In this document: positions 27,801 through 34,985 of the stretch, one piece after another
Layout: each line of letters starts with the position of its first letter
Position numbering within the stretch: the stretch's first letter is position 1
Assembly: GCF_003611675.1 (NCBI RefSeq)
Contig: NZ_RAWA01000005.1
Location: forward strand, 16,365 to 80,364
Source: Corallococcus sp. CA053C
GTDB taxonomy: Bacteria > Myxococcota > Myxococcia > Myxococcales > Myxococcaceae
DNA length: 64,000 nucleotides
Direction: 5' to 3'
Program-made: the position numbers and the translations under genes
Notes under the pieces: generated by a model
Told to the model about the DNA's origin: nothing
The model's database searches: none
The model's input: the letters and a program-made list of their open reading frames with translations, nothing else

Positions 27801-29158
27801 TCCGGGTCGAGCCTCCTGGTGCCCGCCGCGAGGTCGTCACGGGCCGCGGCCACCGAGAGGAAGCCCGGCTGCATCAGCGCGTCGCGCTCTTGGAGCGTGG
27901 AGCCCGGAGCGCGACCGGTCAGCACATGGTAGGCGATGGCGCCGAGGCTGAAGACGTCGCTGGAGGTGGAGGCCTTGCTGGGATCCTCGATGAGTTCGGG
28001 GGCGCGATAGAGCGCGGCCGGATCCCCCTGGAAGGCGGACAGGTGGCGCGTGCCCGGCGTACCGTCCTCCTTGAGCGCGAGCTGGAAGTTGTAGAGCCGC
28101 ACGTCCAGCGCTCCGCCCTCGCGGCGCTGGACAAGCACGGAGCCAGGGTGCAGCCCGCGGTGGAGGACCTTCTTGCGGTGGCAGTAGTCGAGCGCCTCGC
28201 CGAGCTGCTCGAGCAGGGCCACCCGATCCTCGAAGGAGAGTGCCGGATTCTGGCGCAGGAAGGTGTCGAGGGGGAGCGCGTCAGGGAGGTGCTCGAAGAC
28301 GACGCAGGGCCCTCCCATGGGCCCCTCGGAGTGGTAGTTCGTCACCTTGAGAATGCGGGGATGGTCCCCGAGCAGGGTGAGCAGGCTGGCCTCGCGCTCG
28401 GCAGCCCGACGCAGTTGTTCGCTGCGCTCCCGCGTCTCCGATTGGGGCACCAGATAGGTGCGCACCCTGCGGCGCAGGTGGGGCATGCGCTCGTGGGTCG
28501 CCTCCCGGTCCTGATAGCCCGGCCCTTCGTCGAGGATGGAGCCGATGAGGAGTTCACCCAGCTTCATCGCGCCCCGACTGGGGGCGAGCCCCAGTTCGAG
28601 CAGGGCCTTGGCGGTGGCCTGGGCCAGGGGCTTGTTGATGCTCCGCGAGGCCATGCGGGCATCCACCCCGGGGAAGCGGGCGTGGGTGATGGCCTCGGCG
28701 AAGGTGGCCTGCGTGACGACGTTGGCGCGTGCGGCGTCCGGAAGCGCGAGCTTCACGTCCGGGTGAGCGAGGAAGATGAGGGGCTCCACCCAGGGACGCC
28801 CGCCCGGCATCCGGCGATCCAGCAGGCTTGCGAGCACGCGCGCCTTCTGGTCGGCGAGCCGAAGAGGGTTCTCCTTCACACTGCGCCCGCCCCCGGCGAA
28901 CTCGAAGACCCAGTCCACCATGGACCCGCTCACCGTGGCCGGGTGGCTCTTGATCTCGACCAGGTAGAGGGCGTGGTAGCCGAGAATGAGCGCATCGATT
29001 TCATACCGGCGCCCGGAGGGGTCCGCGAGCGTCACGAGGGCCCAAATCCGGTAGGGCTCCGAGTCCGGGAGGGCCTTCTTGATGAACTCGATGGCCTGCT
29101 GTTCGTGGGGATGCGGCGTCATCCCCTGCACGAGGACGCGATTCTGCGAGAGCGGCAT
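24830..29158 (-). CDS. pglW: PglW, NERD-domain protein with tandem pseudokinase and Ser/Thr kinase
   Basis: This 1442-residue protein is the type 2 BREX kinase. Residues 1-160 form a NERD nuclease-related domain with D55 and E68-I-K70 in PD-(D/E)XK spacing. A first kinase-like domain (about 230-470) has HRGLHPGS where an active kinase has HRDxKxxN, and LYNF in place of DFG, so it is a pseudokinase. A second domain (about 520-770) has VLGTGSTS, ALKVPL, HRDIKPAN near 626 and LFDFS, and looks active. Helix-hairpin-helix-like sequence follows (MRGVGRKTTLEILERLG), then a long helical C-terminus. It starts 15 bases after the 244-residue gene, and its stop overlaps the toxin start. It may phosphorylate BREX partners. 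Confidence 0.92.
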   Translation of the reverse strand: MPLSQNRVLVQGMTPHPHEQQAIEFIKKALPDSEPYRIWALVTLADPSGRRYEIDALILGYHALYLVEIKSHPATVSGSMVDWVFEFAGGGRSVKENPLRLADQKARVLASLLDRRMPGGRPWVEPLIFLAHPDVKLALPDAARANVVTQATFAEAITHARFPGVDARMASRSINKPLAQATAKALLELGLAPSRGAMKLGELLIGSILDEGPGYQDREATHERMPHLRRRVRTYLVPQSETRERSEQLRRAAEREASLLTLLGDHPRILKVTNYHSEGPMGGPCVVFEHLPDALPLDTFLRQNPALSFEDRVALLEQLGEALDYCHRKKVLHRGLHPGSVLVQRREGGALDVRLYNFQLALKEDGTPGTRHLSAFQGDPAALYRAPELIEDPSKASTSSDVFSLGAIAYHVLTGRAPGSTLQERDALMQPGFLSVAAARDDLAAGTRRLDPEKEQAKSLDDVVQFATDVNPVQRADSAIEWVNLLLEQVTTPSVPEVSGVDPLVARRGDRLGSDLEVVEVLGTGSTSRVLRVSRDGSHYALKVPLSPDYESRLRAEAEVLERLRGERIVALVDRLKLSERTCLLLTDAGKTLGQLLAQEGPVSLDYAARWGEDLLLSLQALEETGTQHRDIKPANLGVLEGASKKARHLMLFDFSLSTVAPTEVTAGTPVYRDPFLVRRGRWDEAADRWSAALTLHEMLTGVRPRFPSADIAAVVSTEEISLSAERFDASVRTRLLAFFRKALARDVAVRHDSSEGMRKEWMACFAHSAAPEPSSETGRTVEDALASVTPDTSIEALPLSFKARNALDRSGIITVRELLLVPQNHLSAMRGVGRKTTLEILERLGQLRERLGTVAGDGSAEPCFFPGYRGADGDVGFVPRLPEAAAAALDDAGLGRLAQVASASRARVARLLAPHPHAEETVLAYLRTASRDGASADAPSTVEAWLEALLPRPKAREVFPRHVRMLFGLEAPEQPVPDVRALAAQLGITPQGVYLSLGKARERWTAHPAQAELHARVGAALEMLGGVAPVARVAEVLPTFLPHDAGTNEGAARRAQALVRLVAESGRGLVPGRLHDAPWIGMSPGHLDAARALGSKAEALAVREPLPSSEEVREVLVSAVEDTPLARVPPERLVSLAAEASRTAARSARLELYPRGMSVDRALALSAGALVSGMSAEAIVKVVAARYPEAEPLPARPALDAAVEKLGLNWSEALGTYVRAGATATPTTSTQQLQGRRPTTHSSHRPKNDPAAQEAQEFDDRLRLAAEKGSFRVVEVSSPYADAAAEELGRRLKVPPRSLERELLEGALQLAEEFGVELEVVYAADREGPSGPHWSNLRQLILESAERLGQSLREEKGKRLVLTHPGMLARYHLDGFLRGLWESSQRDDGPAVFLVVPAHSDAGPASIHGVTESLVIPTTSAAQRMQVPETWLANLHRGGRG

Positions 29159-29173
29159 GAAACGGGTCCTCTT

Positions 29174-29908
29174 CTACGCGCCAAGCGCCCGGGCAAGGAC
29201 GGCGACGGCATCGCGCCGGGCCGAGGGAACATCGTCCGAGACGAGCATCAGCCCGGAGCGTGGGAACTGCTGCGCACGCGCGTCCTCGGCGGAGGCCGTA
29301 GGAAGCACCCAGTGCGCGGGATGGGTGCTGCCCAGGAGCATCACCGCCATCCCGAAGAGCTGACGCTCCGCGGGTGAGTCGGTGACAAGGAGGACCTGGT
29401 CAGCGAGGTCCAGCTCCGCGCGGCCCTCGAAGTGGGCGGCCAGCGCGAGCACGGCCCCGGCTCCGGAGGCGAGAATGCGAGAGGCCGGAGCGACCTCCGT
29501 CAGCGCCTTGCTGGCAAGAGGCTGGGGTGTCAGCTGCCATGCCTGGGCGGCGGCCCGCAGGACGTCCTTGAGCGCCGTGGGGGCAGGAGCGTGAGAGTCA
29601 CGCCAGAGCCGCATGGCAAGGGCCGCATCCGGGCCGGGCCACTCCGGGCCAAAAGGCTCGTCCTCAGCCAGACCTTCCAGCAGGAAGATGCGCCGAGGAG
29701 CGAAGGCCGTCGGGTGGTTGACCGCCGCATCGCGGATGAGGAGATCCAATCGATCCCGCTCGTGCAGCTCTCCCTTGAAGAGGGCCCAGCGAGCATCAGC
29801 GTTCGGGCCAAAGCGCCTCGCCGTGGCCACGCTGGCATCCAAGGCCTTCAGTCCCACGAAAGCGGCTTCGTAGAAACTTCCCAACGGGCCGTGCTGCACG
29901 GCGGACAT
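29174..29908 (-). CDS. Uncharacterised 244-residue protein leading the BREX operon
   Basis: I recognise no family. The protein has no signal peptide; a small hydrophobic stretch (SGAGAVLALAAHF) is too short and mixed for a sure membrane segment. The C-terminal half has alternating beta and alpha stretches (ADQVLLVTDSPAERQLFGMAV, SGLMLVSDD) like a Rossmann-type fold, without a visible nucleotide-binding loop. The ATG at 29908 is the first gene of the operon and pglW follows after 15 bases, so it is co-transcribed. Position suggests a BREX accessory or regulatory role; this is inference. Confidence 0.7.
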   Translation of the reverse strand: MSAVQHGPLGSFYEAAFVGLKALDASVATARRFGPNADARWALFKGELHERDRLDLLIRDAAVNHPTAFAPRRIFLLEGLAEDEPFGPEWPGPDAALAMRLWRDSHAPAPTALKDVLRAAAQAWQLTPQPLASKALTEVAPASRILASGAGAVLALAAHFEGRAELDLADQVLLVTDSPAERQLFGMAVMLLGSTHPAHWVLPTASAEDARAQQFPRSGLMLVSDDVPSARRDAVAVLARALGA

Positions 29909-30011
29909 GGTGGCGTTCCCTTCCTGGAATGGGCGCGCAGTCTACGTCGGGCGTGGATCAGGGCGAAGTGAAGGAACCGCTCCCGTGAGAGCAATCCCGG
30001 ACGCGCGTCAT

Positions 30012-30030
30012 CACACCCACCCTGGGTGTG
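30012..30030. promoter_or_regulatory. Perfect 8+8 inverted repeat upstream of the BREX operon
   Basis: CACACCCA and TGGGTGTG flank a 3-base centre. The symmetry and position, about 100 bases upstream of the first BREX operon gene, are those of a dimeric regulator operator. No regulator gene for it is visible nearby. Confidence 0.45.
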
Positions 30031-30118
30031 GCCCGACCGTCTCTGCCGATGAAGCACTGCATCCTGGAGCGCCTCCAGCTTCGCAGTCCGCGCGCCCCTG
30101 GGGTCGAGTTCCGCCACG

Positions 30119-30146
30119 AGTGGCCGTGTGTCACGCTGCGGCCACT
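30119..30146. repeat. 8+8 inverted repeat with a 12-base spacer
   Basis: AGTGGCCG and CGGCCACT flank 12 bases, between the BREX operon and the divergent gene. It has no T-run, so it is not a terminator; it may be an operator or a leader hairpin. Confidence 0.4.
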
Positions 30147-30253
30147 ATCGTTGCGCGCCGTTCCGCCCACCGTCCCGGTGCCCAGCAGCCCCATCCATCA
30201 GGCACCAGCCGGTGAACGGCTACGGCTCTGCAACTGAGCACAGGAGGGTTGCA

Positions 30254-31033
30254 ATGGGCGGATGGCGCGAAGCGAAGCGATTGGAAGCCGGCGGCAACGG
30301 TGCAAGAGAAGAAGTGCTTCAGCGCATCTTCGACACCTGGGCCTCCAGGGGGACGGCCGTGGCCGGCGCGCCCGAGTGGCTCTGGGCATTGCCGAACCCG
30401 GAGCGCCCCCTTTCGAAGGGCTTTGGCTACGCGTTTACCCCTGACGCGTATTGGGCGCAGGCCCAGCCCCGCATCGTTGGAGAACTCAAGTACGGCGCCA
30501 AGTTCGAGCCTGTTGCGATCGCCGAGGCAGTCCATCATGCCCACCTCCTCCGCCGCATACACGGCGGGGAGCCCATCGTCTCGGTTGTGATCACGCAACC
30601 GAACTACTGGATCCGCGCCGCGATTGCTGAACTCGACAGTCAGAAAATCCTCCACGTCGAAGCGGATTTGCTGACCCTCGATAAGCAAACCTTCCTCTGG
30701 TTGTCGTGCCCGCATTCCGCGCTGGGTACACCGTCCTCGATGCCAGGTGGCCTGCCGCTCGGTCACGACTGGACTTCGCTGCGCTGGTCCGCCGTCCAAG
30801 GCGAACCGACCTGGATCGCGCATGACGAAACGCACAAGCCGCCTTTTCTCCAGGGGACCGCCGTGATGGTCAGCCGAGTTCGCAATGACCGCCGTTACGA
30901 ATGGGTGCTCTGGACAGGAAAGCTGCCAGAGCTTGGAACAACGTGGAGCCTGAACGATTGGGCGGAGGCTGGCAGCTTCTGGCTCTGGGATGTGGAAGCC
31001 CAGGGAACGCGAACGCCACCCGCACCGCGCTAA
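30254..31033 (+). CDS. Putative PD-(D/E)XK-type protein divergent from the BREX operon
   Basis: This 259-residue protein is of unknown family. PD at residues 63-64 and ELK at 77-79 (PDAYWAQAQPRIVGELK) match the core of PD-(D/E)XK nucleases, and the helix after ELK (AIAEAVHHAHLL) is in the expected place. No other domain is recognisable; the C-terminal half is rich in Trp. The ATG at 30254 is fixed by AGGAGGG eight bases upstream; the frame is open further upstream to 30128 but without such a site. It lies between the BREX operon and the tRNA-Leu gene and reads toward the tRNA. It may be a second nuclease of the island; the motif-based function is inference. Confidence 0.6.
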   Translation: MGGWREAKRLEAGGNGAREEVLQRIFDTWASRGTAVAGAPEWLWALPNPERPLSKGFGYAFTPDAYWAQAQPRIVGELKYGAKFEPVAIAEAVHHAHLLRRIHGGEPIVSVVITQPNYWIRAAIAELDSQKILHVEADLLTLDKQTFLWLSCPHSALGTPSSMPGGLPLGHDWTSLRWSAVQGEPTWIAHDETHKPPFLQGTAVMVSRVRNDRRYEWVLWTGKLPELGTTWSLNDWAEAGSFWLWDVEAQGTRTPPAPR

Positions 31034-31089
31034 CGCGCGCAGCAAGCGGACGGCCCAAGACGACTCATCGCCAGCGCCTCCCTGAAACG

Positions 31090-31128
31090 AAAAAAGCCCC
31101 CGAGTCTTTCGACTCGGAGGCTCTTTTT
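31090..31128. terminator. Bidirectional intrinsic terminator after tRNA-Leu and the 259-residue gene
   Basis: A 12-bp stem (AGCCCCCGAGTC with GACTCGGAGGCT, one wobble pair) closes a TTTC loop and is flanked by six A on the left and a T-run on the right, so it can end transcription from both sides. It sits just 3' of the tRNA on the minus strand. Confidence 0.85.
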
Positions 31129-31133
31129 CGGAG

Positions 31134-31215
31134 TGCCCAGGGCGGGACTCGAACCCGCACGCCTCACGGCGCCACCACCTCAAGATGGTGTGTCTACCAA
31201 TTCCACCACCTGGGC
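31134..31215 (-). tRNA. tRNA-Leu(GAG)
   Basis: Read on the minus strand, the acceptor stem GCCCAGG pairs with CCTGGGC. The D-arm contains AATTGGTAGACAC, and the anticodon stem CCATC/GGTGG holds the loop TTGAGGT with anticodon GAG. A long variable arm of leucine type and the T-arm GCGGGTTCGAGTCCCGC follow. The discriminator is A and no CCA is encoded. A different stem register would give UGA, but pairing and the class II leucine features support GAG. The gene follows secG, as leuU (also GAG) does in E. coli (from memory), so the gene order may be conserved. Confidence 0.92.
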
Positions 31216-31299
31216 CTGCTCGCGGGGCTCATCTATCGAACCCCGCTGACTCGCGCAACGACTAAATCACCAACGCGCGAGCCGGATTCAGCCTGACGA

Positions 31300-31731
31300 C
31301 TACGGCGCGGGCGTCGTCGGCGCGGGGGCCGGCTGGCCCTCGGCCGGCGGGGTCGCCGTGCGCTCCTGTTCAACACTGCCCGGAACCGCGGGCGCGGGCG
31401 TCGTCGCCGGAGCCGCACCCGTCGTGGGTGCCGCACCCGGCGTCGCGGGCGCCGTGGCCGCCGGAGGAGGCGATGCGACCGAGCCCCCCGCCGCCACGGA
31501 ACCGCGCAGGCCCACGAACGACAGGCCCAGCGACGTGAGGAAGAACAAGGCGGCGCAGATGCCCGTCAGCTTGCTCAGGAAGGTCACCGCTCCGCGCCCA
31601 CCGAAGGCGCTCGTCGCGGCGCCGCCACCCAGGGCGGAACCCATGCCGGCGTCCTTCCCCGGCTGTAGCAAGATGACGAAGATCATGAACACGCAGAGAA
31701 GAACGTGCACGATCGTGAAGAAGGTCAGCAT
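31300..31731 (-). CDS. secG: SecG, preprotein translocase subunit
   Basis: This 143-residue inner-membrane protein has two membrane segments (about 2-21 and 52-74) around the conserved loop LLQPGKDAGMGSALGGG, the SecG hallmark. It assists SecYE/SecA protein export. The last 65 residues are an unusual Ala/Pro/Thr-rich extension, probably disordered and not part of the core fold. It is the last protein gene of gap-pgk-tpiA-secG, 85 bases after tpiA, and is followed by tRNA-Leu. Confidence 0.93.
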   Translation of the reverse strand: MLTFFTIVHVLLCVFMIFVILLQPGKDAGMGSALGGGAATSAFGGRGAVTFLSKLTGICAALFFLTSLGLSFVGLRGSVAAGGSVASPPPAATAPATPGAAPTTGAAPATTPAPAVPGSVEQERTATPPAEGQPAPAPTTPAP

Positions 31732-31816
31732 GGGGCTTCCAGACGCTCCGTGAGAAGAGGGCGCACCCTACACAAAGTGGTCAACGGGTGACAACTTCCA
31801 ACTGGGATAACTTCCT

Positions 31817-32587
31817 CTAGCCCGCCGCCTTCACGATGGCCACGAAGTCGGCCGCCTTGAGGCTCGCTCCCCCGACGAGCGCCCCGTCCACGTCCGGCTG
31901 GCCCAGCAATTCCGCCGCGTTGTCCGGCTTCACGCTGCCCCCGTACTGGATGCGCACCCGCCCCGCCGTCCCCTCGTCGTACAGCCGGGAGAGCAGCCCC
32001 CGGATGGCCGCGTGGACCTCCTGCGCCTGCGCCGTCGTCGCCGTCCGGCCCGTCCCAATCGCCCACACCGGCTCGTAGGCCATCACGAACGTCGCCACGT
32101 CCGCGCCCGTGAAGCCCTCCAGCGCGCCCCGCACCTGGCGCTCCACCACCGTCAGGGTCTGGTTCGCCTCGCGCTCGGCCAGCGTCTCACCCACGCAGAT
32201 GATGGGCGTCATGCCCGCGGCCTTCACGGCCTTCGCCCGCTTGTTCACCGTGGCGTCCGTCTCCCCGAAGAACTGCCGGCGCTCCGAGTGCCCCACGATG
32301 ACGTAGGCGCACCCCAGCTCCACCAGCATCCCCGCGGAGATCTCCCCGGTGAACGCGCCGGAGGCCTCCCAGTGGCAGTTCTGCGCCGCCAGTTGGATGG
32401 GCGCGCCCTCCAGCGCGACGTGCACGGGCTGCAACGCCACGAAGGGAGGCGCGATCACTACCTCCACCTTGTCGCCCAGCGCCGCCACCGCGCCGCGAAG
32501 CTCCCGCACCAGCGCGAGCGCTTCGGGCACCGCCTTGTTCATCTTCCAGTTGCCAGCGATGATCTTCCGACGAGCCTGGGCCGCCAT
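31817..32587 (-). CDS. tpiA: Triosephosphate isomerase
   Basis: This 256-residue TIM-barrel enzyme interconverts dihydroxyacetone phosphate and glyceraldehyde 3-phosphate. Visible catalytic parts are GNWKMNK near the start (Asn and Lys), VIVGHSERR (His), [11 protein letters not shown] (Glu, then loop 6) and the phosphate-binding QYGGSVKP. It has normal length and lies 30 bases after pgk in the glycolytic operon. The start ATG at 32587 gives [15 protein letters not shown]. Confidence 0.97.
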   Translation of the reverse strand: MAAQARRKIIAGNWKMNKAVPEALALVRELRGAVAALGDKVEVVIAPPFVALQPVHVALEGAPIQLAAQNCHWEASGAFTGEISAGMLVELGCAYVIVGHSERRQFFGETDATVNKRAKAVKAAGMTPIICVGETLAEREANQTLTVVERQVRGALEGFTGADVATFVMAYEPVWAIGTGRTATTAQAQEVHAAIRGLLSRLYDEGTAGRVRIQYGGSVKPDNAAELLGQPDVDGALVGGASLKAADFVAIVKAAG

Positions 32588-32617
32588 GGTGTCTCCCCCG
32601 AGGTACCGCGCGTTGTC

Positions 32618-33808
32618 CTACTTGGTTTCCAGCGCCTTGATGCCGGGCAGCTCCCGGCCCTCCAGGAACTCCAGCGACGCACCGCCACCCGTGGACACGT
32701 GGCTCATCTTGTCCGCGTAGCCCATCTGCTCCACCGCCGCCGCGCTGTCACCGCCGCCAATGACCGTCGTGGCCTGGGTGTTGATGCTCATCGCCGCGGC
32801 CACCGAGCGCGTGCCTTCCGCGAACTTGGACACCTCGAAGAGGCCCACGGGCCCGTTCCACACCACCGTCTTCGCGTCGCGGATGCGCTGCGTGAACATC
32901 GCGCGCGTCTTGGGCCCGATGTCCAGGCCCATCATGTCCGGCGGGATGACCTGGTCGGGCGTCTCCTTCGCCACGCTCTTGTCCGACGGCTCCGTGCCCA
33001 CGATGTGGTCGATGGGCAGCACCAGCGGCGTCTTCAGCCGCTTCGCCGTGTCCAGCAGCTTCGCCGCGAGGGCCAGCTTGTCGCCCTCCTCCACCCGGCT
33101 CTTGCCCACTTCAATGCCCTGCGCCTTGAGGAAGGTGTACGCCATCGCGCCGCCCACGAGCAGCGCGTCCACCTTGGGCAGCAGGCTCTCGATGACCTTG
33201 ATCTTGTCGCTCACCTTGGAGCCACCCAGGATGGCCACGAAGGGCTTCTCCGGGTTCTTGAGCACCTTGCCCAGGTACTCGATCTCCTTCTTCATCAGGA
33301 AGCCGGCGGCCTTCTCCTTCACGAAGGGCACCATGCCCGCCGTCGACGCGTGCGCGCGGTGCGCGGTGCCGAACGCGTCGTTGACGTAGACGTCCGCCAG
33401 CGCCGCCAGCTCGCGCGAGAAGGCCTCGTCGTTCGCCTCCTCCTCCTTGTGGAAGCGCAGGTTCTCCAGGAGGACGACCTGTCCCTCCTTGAGCTCCTTC
33501 ACCTGCTTCTTCACGCCGTCGCCCACGCTGTCATCCGTGAGGATGACCTCGTGCTTGCCGCCGAGCAGCTCCACGAGCTTCGCGGCGACGGGCTCCAGCG
33601 ACAGCTTGGGGTCCGGCCCCTTGGGCCGACCGAGGTGGGACGCCAGGATGACCTTGCCGCCCATCTCCAGCGCGCGCTTGATGGTCGGCAGCGCTTCGCG
33701 GATGCGGGTGTCGTCGGTGATGCGCCGGCCGTCCATGGGGACGTTGAAGTCCACGCGGATGAAGACGCGCTTGCCGGTCAACTGCAGGTCATCGATGTAG
33801 CGGATCAT
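32618..33808 (-). CDS. pgk: Phosphoglycerate kinase
   Basis: This 396-residue enzyme transfers phosphate from 1,3-bisphosphoglycerate to ADP. The N-terminal substrate site RVDFNVPMDG, ASHLGRPKGP, the hinge region, KVSDKIKVIESLLPKVD and the C-terminal nucleotide loop GGGDSAAAVEQMG are all present. It has normal length. It is the second gene of the cluster, 67 bases after gap. Confidence 0.97.
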   Translation of the reverse strand: MIRYIDDLQLTGKRVFIRVDFNVPMDGRRITDDTRIREALPTIKRALEMGGKVILASHLGRPKGPDPKLSLEPVAAKLVELLGGKHEVILTDDSVGDGVKKQVKELKEGQVVLLENLRFHKEEEANDEAFSRELAALADVYVNDAFGTAHRAHASTAGMVPFVKEKAAGFLMKKEIEYLGKVLKNPEKPFVAILGGSKVSDKIKVIESLLPKVDALLVGGAMAYTFLKAQGIEVGKSRVEEGDKLALAAKLLDTAKRLKTPLVLPIDHIVGTEPSDKSVAKETPDQVIPPDMMGLDIGPKTRAMFTQRIRDAKTVVWNGPVGLFEVSKFAEGTRSVAAAMSINTQATTVIGGGDSAAAVEQMGYADKMSHVSTGGGASLEFLEGRELPGIKALETK

Positions 33809-33875
33809 CTTTTGGTGCCCCTTGCCTGTACTCGGTCAGCCCAACGGTGCCGGAATGCGTGCCTGCGTCTGACGA

Positions 33876-34886
<1,011 letters not shown>

Positions 34887-34912
34887 GATGTCCGTATCTC
34901 CTTGAAGTAGGA

Positions 34913-34931
34913 GTGGGCCTTCACGGCCCAC
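34913..34931 (-). promoter_or_regulatory. Perfect inverted repeat in the gap leader
   Basis: GTGGGCC and GGCCCAC flank the 5-base loop GTGAA when read with gap, ending about 15 bases upstream of its Shine-Dalgarno site. It could be an operator for a glycolysis regulator or an mRNA hairpin affecting translation; no data here separate the two. Confidence 0.5.
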
Positions 34932-34985
34932 CGTCATGAGTCTCGTAAAGAAGGCGGGCGACCGTAGGCAGGCGCCCCCGCCGAG

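Larger units (their letters stand above)
29909..30253. other. 345-bp divergent region between the BREX operon and the 259-residue gene
   Basis: This stretch contains no gene I can support. It must hold the BREX operon promoter and that of the divergent gene. It contains two clear inverted repeats, at 30012-30030 and 30119-30146, listed separately. The Shine-Dalgarno sequence AGGAGGG for the plus-strand gene starts at 30242. I cannot identify -10/-35 boxes with confidence. Confidence 0.6.

Noticed and set aside
31134..31215. Reading the tRNA as Ser(UGA) from another loop register
   Set aside because: Stem pairing is best with CCATC/GGTGG and loop TTGAGGT, which gives GAG; the class II leucine features and the secG context agree.
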